5,854 nucleotides of DNA from NCBI GenBank assembly GCA_036444215.1, contig JAZGAA010000043.1, positions 1 to 5,854 on the forward strand, in the 5' to 3' direction. This DNA is from CAJVXI01 sp036444215. Lineage in GTDB: Bacteria > Patescibacteriota > Minisyncoccia > UBA6257 > UBA9933. The notes under the pieces were generated by a model. That model worked only from the letters and a program-made list of their open reading frames with translations, was not told the DNA's origin and did no database searches. Positions 1-3,534 of this stretch are shown piece after piece; the stretch's first letter is position 1; every line of letters begins with the position of its first letter. The position numbers were made by a program, and so were the translations under genes.

Positions 1-82
1 TTATTGCCATGATTAATGCCATGACAAATTTTATGCTCTCTATTTTTTCTCTTCTAATTATTCTTTTGTCTAAATTTGTCAT
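1..82 (-). CDS. N-terminus of a probable membrane-anchored protein (partial, runs off the window start)
   Basis: Twenty-seven codons are visible from an ATG at 82-80, and the gene continues beyond position 1. The peptide begins MTNLDKRIIRREKIES and then turns hydrophobic (KFVMALIMAI), which looks like a basic cytoplasmic tail followed by the start of a membrane anchor or signal anchor. Support for a real gene comes from upstream signals: an AAAAGGAGG Shine-Dalgarno match 13 bases before the ATG and a near-consensus sigma-70 promoter further up. It is divergent from the murC remnant. Because it neighbours a peptidoglycan gene a cell-wall role is possible, but too little is visible to name a family. 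The opposite strand is also open here (3-131) and hydrophobic, but that follows from its high T content. Confidence 0.6.
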   Translation of the reverse strand, partial: MTNLDKRIIRREKIESIKFVMALIMAI

Positions 83-95
83 CTTCTTTTCTTTG

Positions 96-104
96 CCTCC
101 TTTT
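96..104 (-). promoter_or_regulatory. Shine-Dalgarno site for the divergent gene
   Basis: On the minus strand the sequence reads AAAAGGAGG, a full match to the anti-Shine-Dalgarno core, followed by a 13-base purine-rich spacer and ATG. The spacer is longer than the usual 5-9 bases, but no alternative start codon lies closer. Most other genes in the window have no such site. Confidence 0.55.
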
Positions 105-155
105 GGGTTTTCTGTTAATCTATATAAATAGAAAAGCTTTTAATATACTTTTTTC

Positions 156-184
156 ATTATACACAATGTCTAAGAAAAAGTCAA
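156..184 (-). promoter_or_regulatory. Near-consensus sigma-70 promoter for the divergent gene
   Basis: On the minus strand, TTGACT (184-179) is separated by exactly 17 bases from TATAAT (161-156). This is 5 of 6 matches at -35, 6 of 6 at -10, and ideal spacing. Transcription would start near 149, giving a leader of roughly 67 bases that contains the Shine-Dalgarno site at 104-96. The -35 box lies inside codons 5-7 of the murC remnant and the -10 box lies just before its ATG, so promoter and gene overlap. No comparably good plus-strand promoter is visible for murC; TATACT at 144-149 could be a -10 but lacks a recognisable -35. Confidence 0.65.
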
Positions 185-467
185 TAGTTCATTTTATTGG
201 CATTGGCGGTATAGTAGTTAGCGCTTTGGCGCGCTATTTTTTGGCTTTAGGAACCAAAATAAGCGGCTCTGACACCTCTCAATCGGCGATTACCCAAGAA
301 TTGAAAAAAGAGGGCGTAGAGGTCAAAATAAGCCATAAAACAGGCAACTTGCCTCGCCGAAGCACTGCGAAGGCGGGTATAACGCTAGTCATCCATATAA
401 GTCCGCGATAGCAGTAATGATGGGTGCCGGAGATATTTACAAAATGACTGATAATTTGATAAGATAG
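166..467 (+). pseudogene. murC: murC remnant: UDP-N-acetylmuramate--L-alanine ligase with a large internal deletion
   Basis: Intact MurC adds L-alanine to UDP-MurNAc in cytoplasmic peptidoglycan precursor synthesis and is usually about 420-480 residues. Here an ATG at 166 opens 81 codons with the MurC N-terminal Rossmann fold: HFIGIGGI at residues 9-16, SALARYFLALG at 19-29, the GSD motif at 34-36 and LVIHIS at 74-79. The frame stops at 409-411. In another frame, 411-467 reads AVMMGAGDIYKMTDNLIR and a TAG, which matches the conserved MurC C-terminal end. The middle, with the ATP-binding GKT loop and ligase core, is missing (about 1 kb), with the junction near 390-411. Residue 17 is Val where GxGGxG proteins have Gly, and residues 64-71 come from an inserted palindrome. 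It cannot encode a working ligase. An assembly collapse is the main alternative. Confidence 0.82.
348..377. repeat. GC-rich palindromic element inserted in frame in murC
   Basis: Arms GCCTCGC (351-357) and GCGAAGGC (367-374) pair over seven bases with one bulged A, around a nine-base loop. The element is much richer in G and C than its surroundings. It supplies roughly eight codons (RRSTAKAG) between NLP and ITLVIH. From memory of the family, MurC proteins have only a few residues there, so this looks like an insertion that kept the reading frame. Similar GC-rich hairpins occur in the spacer at 1261-1382. Confidence 0.55.
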
Positions 468-475
468 ATATTATT

Positions 476-1249
476 ATGTTTTACTCCAACCTTAACCACT
501 TTAAAGGACTGTCCGGTTATGAAATTGATGGCATATGGTATCCTCGGGTTACCAAAATTGTTGACATCAAATCCAAGCCGGCTCTTTATCGTTTTTATGC
601 CGAGATGAACGGCTTTCAAGAAGGAGAGGCAGTAAAAAAGAAGTCAGCCAGCGAAGGCACTATAATCCATGAAATAGTTGAGAAAATTTTTAAAGGCGAA
701 AAACTGGAAATTGAAGAAAAGGTTGCTCCAGCTATTAATGCTTTTATTAGTTTTCTTAATGAAAAAAACATTAATGTTGACCCGGAATTCGTGGAAAAAC
801 AAGTTGTTCATTTTGATGAACGCTATGCCGGTACCCTTGATGCTTTGGCTTTGATTGACGGTAAATTCGGGGTTTTGGACATTAAAACCTCTCAGGCGAT
901 TTATCGCGATTATAATCTTCAAACTTCGGCTTATATATCCGCTCTTCAAAGAGATTTTGACAATCTTCAAACCCGCTGGATTTTGAGAATTGACCAAATA
1001 AAAACTTGTATTAAATGCGGAGCAACACTTAGAGAAAAAGGAGGAAGGAAAAAAGTAAAATTACCATGGAAGAATAATGGCTATACTAAAGAGTCCAAAA
1101 ATTGCGAACATGAATGGTCAGAGCTTCGCGGCGACATTGAACTAAAAGAATTCCCCTATTGGCAGCAGGATTTCCAGGCATTTCTGGGAGCTAAAAAACT
1201 TTGGGAATGGGAAAATGAGTATTGGTTAAGACAGGTTGGGTATTTATAA
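476..1249 (+). CDS. PD-(D/E)XK (RecB/Cas4-like) nuclease with a Cys/His cluster
   Basis: This 257-residue protein has the motif order of the PD-(D/E)XK nuclease fold: GTIIHE with His65, GTLDAL with Asp122, then LDIKTS with Asp135 and Lys137, and a helix with Gln149 (LQTSAYISAL). These residues fit the RecB/Cas4-type metal-binding and catalytic set, so a DNA exonuclease or endonuclease is likely; the substrate is unknown. After the core, Cys178, Cys181, Cys210 and His212 form a probable zinc site, or less likely the Cys ligands of an iron-sulfur cluster as in Cas4/AddB. The protein ends EYWLRQVGYL, a complete-looking C-terminus. No Shine-Dalgarno site precedes the ATG; it lies 8 bases after the murC remnant stop, so it was probably translated from a murC transcript. 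No cas genes or helicase lie nearby, so a CRISPR or RecBCD role is not supported. Confidence 0.85.
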   Translation: MFYSNLNHFKGLSGYEIDGIWYPRVTKIVDIKSKPALYRFYAEMNGFQEGEAVKKKSASEGTIIHEIVEKIFKGEKLEIEEKVAPAINAFISFLNEKNINVDPEFVEKQVVHFDERYAGTLDALALIDGKFGVLDIKTSQAIYRDYNLQTSAYISALQRDFDNLQTRWILRIDQIKTCIKCGATLREKGGRKKVKLPWKNNGYTKESKNCEHEWSELRGDIELKEFPYWQQDFQAFLGAKKLWEWENEYWLRQVGYL

Positions 1250-1305
1250 AATCTTTTCTCGCCAGCCGAAATGCGCCTCGGGCAATTACTTTTCGGAACC
1301 AGAAT

Positions 1306-1328
1306 AATTTTGTTCCAGCGACAAAATT
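1306..1328. repeat. Perfect 8-bp inverted repeat
   Basis: AATTTTGT (1306-1313) and ACAAAATT (1321-1328) are perfect reverse complements with a 7-base loop. It lies between convergent genes and abuts the GC-rich hairpin. A structural or termination role is possible but unproven. Confidence 0.5.
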
Positions 1329-1343
1329 TTCTTCTCCCTCGGC

Positions 1344-1382
1344 GCGGCGGCTCTCCGCTTCGCTCGAGACCAAGCCCGCCGC
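1344..1382. repeat. GC-rich hairpin
   Basis: GCGGCGG (1344-1350) pairs perfectly with CCGCCGC (1376-1382). An inner stem TCTC (1352-1355) / GAGA (1366-1369) extends the structure, leaving a 10-base loop. This is the most stable hairpin in the window and is compositionally foreign to its AT-rich surroundings. It may belong to the same class of mobile-looking GC palindromes as the one inside the murC remnant. Confidence 0.5.
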
Positions 1383-1472
1383 ACCTGCGGGATGTTCCTC
1401 AAAGCAATATACCCTCGGCTGATATTGGCTACAGAAAAGATTTATTCGTTCTCTATAAAAAGATTTTAGAGA

Positions 1473-1492
1473 TTAATTCGATTTAATTCGAT
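1473..1492. repeat. Perfect 10-bp tandem duplication at the stop of the small membrane protein gene
   Basis: TTAATTCGAT occurs at 1473-1482 and again immediately at 1483-1492. The stop codon of the minus-strand gene (1485-1483) lies in the second copy. Removing one copy would leave the same stop, so the coding sequence is unaffected. Confidence 0.6.
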
Positions 1493-1689
1493 GAGAATTC
1501 GGGCGATTCGCCGCATTTTTCAATTACAATCGGCGCATGATTGAATTCACGGTTGACTAAGTAGCCCAAACCGAAACTTAAAGAAGTAATCAGAAAAATC
1601 AAAAGGAAAAGAACAATATCCCTTTTGTGCTCCCCTATCCATTCGTTGATATGATGCCTGATAAGATAGTATCTCTCTTTGAGAAACAT
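1483..1689 (-). CDS. Small single-helix membrane protein, hypothetical
   Basis: The 68-residue product has a basic, amphipathic N-terminal part (residues 1-23, with ERYYLIRHHINEWIGEHKRD), one strong transmembrane helix at about 25-45 (IVLFLLIFLITSLSFGLGYLV) and a short tail containing APIVIEK. The positive N-terminal side suggests N-in, C-out topology. I recall proteins with this architecture, a helix ending in FGLG followed by PI-I-E, from CPR genomes; some carry a C-terminal metal-binding domain after that motif, which is absent here. Whether the gene is naturally short or truncated is unclear. There is no Shine-Dalgarno site. It lies downstream of the exonuclease on the same strand, separated by a 128-bp repeat-rich spacer. 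The function is unknown. Confidence 0.6.
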   Translation of the reverse strand: MFLKERYYLIRHHINEWIGEHKRDIVLFLLIFLITSLSFGLGYLVNREFNHAPIVIEKCGESPEFSSN

Positions 1690-1719
1690 ATTTATAATAA
1701 TTTTTAATTTCCAATTTTT

Positions 1720-1799
1720 AATTTTGAATGAATTTTTAATGATTTAATTTTAAAACATTAAGAAATTCAAAATTGATTCGAAATTCAGAATTCAAAATT
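1720..1799. repeat. AT-rich imperfect palindrome of the dispersed CPR type
   Basis: AATTTTGAAT (1720-1729) is inverted at 1765-1774 and 1790-1799; the latter two belong to a direct repeat AATTCAAAATT (1764-1774 and 1789-1799). An inner stem pairs TTAATG (1736-1741) with CATTAA (1756-1761), extended outward by AATT runs with one extra base. The element fills the spacer between the exonuclease stop and the small membrane protein start. No gene or clear promoter is visible in it. Confidence 0.55.
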
Positions 1800-1817
1800 A
1801 TTTAATTGCTTTTGGAT

Positions 1818-2531
1818 TTATAAATTAAAGTAGGTATCCCACTTGTCATAAAGTTCTTTTGTTGCTCTCAAATCCCCCGCATTATATTTGGCGATTTCCA
1901 GAAATTTCTTTTCTTTAAACAATCTTCCAATGTCGTCTCCGCTTATGCCTTCTGATTTAGGGCTTTTAATGCCAAAAGCCCGACTCCATAAATGTAAATT
2001 ACCTTTTTTGCGTACGGTTCCGTAAAACGTCAATTGGTCTTGTAAATCTATATGTTTACAGTCCTTCTGCTGATACAAATATCTTCCTTCCATTAAATTT
2101 CGTGTTGGTTTAACGTCGTGAACAGCTGACCTAACCATAAGAAATGGAACATCAAATCCCCTACTATTAAAACCAATAAATTCATCATATTCTTTTGCTC
2201 CTTGCCAGAAATTCTCCAACATTTCTTTTTCAGTCATTTGTTTAAAAGTAATGTCATCTTCGCTAAACTCCTTTATGTTTTCTCCGGGCGCCTGAAAATA
2301 AACCACTCCTTGATTTTTTTCACAGTCCAAAACGCCAATAACCACAATTTCGCCGGTTAAAGGAGAAAAACCAAGCCCGGCTTTTAATTCATTAAGCGAT
2401 TCTTCATATTCGGTGTCTGAAGATGATTCTTTTTTAATCCAGCGGGTTAGAACTTCCTGAGTTGTTTTATCAAGCGAATCAAAATCAACGCCTATGGTTT
2501 CAATGTCAAAAATAAGTTTTTTATTTGACAT
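1818..2531 (-). CDS. DEDDy-type 3'-5' exonuclease (PolB/DnaQ-like RNase H fold)
   Basis: The 237-residue protein starts MSNKKLIFDIETIG, with exonuclease motif I residues Asp9 and Glu11. Motif II is FIGFNSRGFDVPFL with Asp127, and motif III is KYNAGDLRAT with Tyr216 and Asp220, the Y-x3-D spacing of the DEDDy subclass. The layout resembles stand-alone predicted 3'-5' exonucleases related to the proofreading domain of family B polymerases, which act on nucleic acid 3' ends using two metal ions. There is no polymerase domain. I chose the ATG at 2531 because it sits right before motif I; the longer frame to 2618 only translates an intergenic repeat (YLEFVIWCF). No Shine-Dalgarno site is present. 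The substrate (DNA or RNA) cannot be told from sequence; structured-RNA processing is an alternative. Confidence 0.85.
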   Translation of the reverse strand: MSNKKLIFDIETIGVDFDSLDKTTQEVLTRWIKKESSSDTEYEESLNELKAGLGFSPLTGEIVVIGVLDCEKNQGVVYFQAPGENIKEFSEDDITFKQMTEKEMLENFWQGAKEYDEFIGFNSRGFDVPFLMVRSAVHDVKPTRNLMEGRYLYQQKDCKHIDLQDQLTFYGTVRKKGNLHLWSRAFGIKSPKSEGISGDDIGRLFKEKKFLEIAKYNAGDLRATKELYDKWDTYFNL

Positions 2532-2535
2532 ATTG

Positions 2536-2571
2536 CTTTGAATTATATAACATAATTCAAAGAAACACCAA
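2536..2571 (-). promoter_or_regulatory. Putative promoter coinciding with an 11-bp hairpin before the exonuclease start
   Basis: On the minus strand TATAAT lies at 2547-2542, with a weak -35 (TTGGTG, 2571-2566) 18 bases upstream. The start would be near 2535, leaving a leader of about 4 bases before the ATG at 2531. The same stretch is a perfect inverted repeat, CTTTGAATTAT (2536-2546) and ATAATTCAAAG (2552-2562), with a 5-base loop. It could be an operator-like site or simply a repeat edge; in such AT-rich DNA the -10 match alone is weak evidence. Confidence 0.4.
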
Positions 2572-2705
2572 ATAACAAATTCCAAATAGCAAACAATATC
2601 CAATGACCAAAATCTCAATGACCAAAACCCGTCGTGTTTAGAATTTCGATAATTGGAATTTAGAATTTATTTGTAATTTGGTGCTTGGAATTTGGAATTT
2701 TGAGC
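2566..2705. repeat. Dispersed AT-rich palindromic repeat, copy 1
   Basis: This spacer between the divergent exonuclease and rpmA genes is an imperfect long palindrome. The left arm is built of CCAAA and CAAATTCC units; the right arm has GGAATTT and ATTTGG units. It contains a tandem 15-bp unit starting CAATGACCAAAA (2601 and 2616). The right arm segment 2667-2695 is, over 29 bases, the exact reverse complement of 3416-3444. The centre is near AAACCCGTCGTGTTT (2625-2639). Translation of this element on the minus strand produces the false exonuclease N-terminal extension. Confidence 0.65.
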
Positions 2706-2715
2706 GATAGCGAAT

Positions 2716-2988
2716 ATGGCACATACTAAATCTGGAGGTTCAACTAAATTAGGCAGAGATTCGATTGGAAAACGATTAGGCGTGAAACGACAGCATGGAC
2801 AAGCGGTAAAAACCGGCGAGGTTTTGATTCGTCAAAGGGGCACTAAATACTGCCCCGGTTTAAATGTTAAACGAGGAAAAGACGACACACTCTACTCCAT
2901 TAAAGATGGTATTGTAAAATTTATCTCAAAGAAAAAAATTAAATTTGACGGCAATTCACGAAAAGCTAAGGTTGTGAATGTAGTGTAA
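2716..2988 (+). CDS. rpmA: 50S ribosomal protein bL27
   Basis: The 90-residue product is a full-length bL27, whose flexible N-terminus reaches toward the peptidyl transferase centre. It starts MAHTKSGGSTKLGRDS, continues KRLGVKRQHGQ (19-29) and carries the family signature GEVLIRQRGTKYCPG (34-48). Cys46 stands where many homologues have His. The N-terminus begins directly with the MAH-KSGG type, with no cleaved extension of the Firmicutes kind. The usual partner rplU (bL21) is not adjacent; the gene stands alone on the plus strand. No Shine-Dalgarno site precedes the ATG, only GAGCGATAGCGAAT. Its last 23 bases overlap the end of rplI on the other strand. Confidence 0.95.
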   Translation: MAHTKSGGSTKLGRDSIGKRLGVKRQHGQAVKTGEVLIRQRGTKYCPGLNVKRGKDDTLYSIKDGIVKFISKKKIKFDGNSRKAKVVNVV

Positions 2989-3403
2989 TATCTATTTTTG
3001 TTTTTATTCCCCTACCTAAATCAATCTCCACTTTGTATTCGCCAAGAGCTTTAAACGGCTTATCTAATAATATTTCAGCTTCAATTCCCTTTTCCGCAAG
3101 GGATTTTTTAATATCTTCTTTATTAATTGAACCGAATACTTCCTTTTTCTTTCCAGTTTTGACGTAAAAATCAAATTTTTGGTCCTTTAAATCTTTAGCT
3201 AATTTTTCCGCTTTGGCTTTAAATTCCTGCTCTTGCTGTTCTATTTTAGCTTTTTGCGCTTCCAATTGCTTAATCGCTGCACTATCAGCAACTTTTACCA
3301 ATTTACGAGGAATTAAAAAATTCCGGGCATAACCGTCTTTGACTTGTTTTATGTCAAATTTTTTACCAAGAGTTTCAATGTCTTGAAGAAGAATTACTTG
3401 CAT
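2966..3403 (-). CDS. rplI: 50S ribosomal protein bL9
   Basis: The product is 145 residues, near the usual bL9 length. The N-terminal rRNA-binding domain reads MQVILLQDIETLGKK and then VKDGYARNFLIPRKL (21-35), the bL9 signature region. A long charged helix (about 40-75, rich in Lys, Gln and Glu) links it to a C-terminal domain (about 80-145). bL9 binds 23S rRNA near the L1 stalk and helps keep reading frame. I chose the ATG at 3403 because the protein begins there in the family; the longer frame to 3451 translates an intergenic repeat. The start codon lies in the loop of a 7-bp stem (AATTACT 3392-3398 / AGTAATT 3404-3410). Several CPR lineages have been reported to lack bL9, so its presence helps place the organism. 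Confidence 0.93.
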   Translation of the reverse strand: MQVILLQDIETLGKKFDIKQVKDGYARNFLIPRKLVKVADSAAIKQLEAQKAKIEQQEQEFKAKAEKLAKDLKDQKFDFYVKTGKKKEVFGSINKEDIKKSLAEKGIEAEILLDKPFKALGEYKVEIDLGRGIKTKIDITLHSQP

Positions 3404-3410
3404 AGTAATT

Positions 3411-3534
3411 AAGCACCAAATTCCAAGCACCAAATTACAAATAATACTCAATGACCAAAATTCTAAACACGTGTTTTGAATTTAGAAATTGGAATTTGGA
3501 ATTTATTTGGGATTTGGGATTTGTTATTTGGAAT
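3411..3534. repeat. Dispersed AT-rich palindromic repeat, copy 2
   Basis: This spacer between the S41 protease stop and the rplI start is a second copy of the repeat family. It is centred on AAACACGTGTTT (3465-3476), extended to a 26-bp near-perfect palindrome (3458-3483, one T-T mismatch on each side of the core). The left part, 3416-3444, is the exact 29-base reverse complement of 2667-2695. CTCAATGACCAAAA (3447-3460) also occurs in copy 1 at 2614-2627. The right arm is made of GGAATTT and GGGATTT units. It lies in the leader region of rplI and may also act as a spacer or termination structure after the protease gene. Confidence 0.65.

Larger units (their letters stand above)
1250..1482. 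other. Convergent spacer with GC-rich hairpins and no convincing gene
   Basis: This 233-bp spacer separates the nuclease (plus) from the small membrane protein (minus). The part at 1261-1400 is far richer in G and C than the rest of the window. Open frames exist on both strands (to 1422 and 1486 on plus; 1191-1373 on minus) but their translations are low-complexity Arg/Pro/Ala/Ser and match nothing I recognise. It holds three hairpins: CCGA/TCGG around 1267-1281, AATTTTGT/ACAAAATT at 1306-1328, and a long GC stem at 1344-1382. A weaker TCTCTA/TAGAGA stem sits at 1450-1472. None has a clear T tract, so they are not standard intrinsic terminators, though they could still end convergent transcripts. 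Confidence 0.6.

Noticed and set aside
21..82. Perfect 11-bp inverted repeat ATGACAAATTT / AAATTTGTCAT, and a 12-bp tandem near-repeat at 1-24
   Set aside because: Both lie inside the start of the divergent coding region and are 40 bases apart or imperfect; no element or site is implied.
76..165. Upstream extension of the murC frame from a TTG
   Set aside because: Family N-termini start close to the HFIGIGG motif, and this stretch holds the promoter and ribosome site of the divergent gene.
644..997. Long minus-strand frame opposite the nuclease, and similar shadows opposite the protease (4193-4522) and pyrE
   Set aside because: They lie entirely inside well-supported genes on the other strand and show no family features.
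1191..1373. Minus-strand frame with NFVAGTKLFW, considered as a lost metal-binding tail of the small membrane protein
   Set aside because: The resemblance is faint, the Cys/His ligands are not in frame, and stops separate it from the gene; not supportable without alignment.
1222..1486. Open frames on the plus strand in the spacer after the nuclease
   Set aside because: They are low-complexity translations of the GC-rich hairpin island, overlap the nuclease end, and match no family I know.
476..2531. Two nucleases close together considered as a new defence system
   Set aside because: They are on opposite strands, not co-transcribed, have no sensor, toxin, helicase or methylase partner, and both resemble stand-alone housekeeping-type proteins.
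2532..2618. N-terminal extension of the exonuclease frame by 29 codons
   Set aside because: The extension (containing CYLEFVIWCF) is a translation of the dispersed repeat, and motif I follows the ATG at 2531 directly.
3404..3451. N-terminal extension of the bL9 frame by 16 codons
   Set aside because: bL9 begins MQVILLQ; the extra residues (NLVLGIWCLI) come from the intergenic repeat.
2566..3534. AT-rich repeats considered as a CRISPR array
   Set aside because: Units are irregular, palindromic and inverted, without constant-length spacers, and no cas gene is present.
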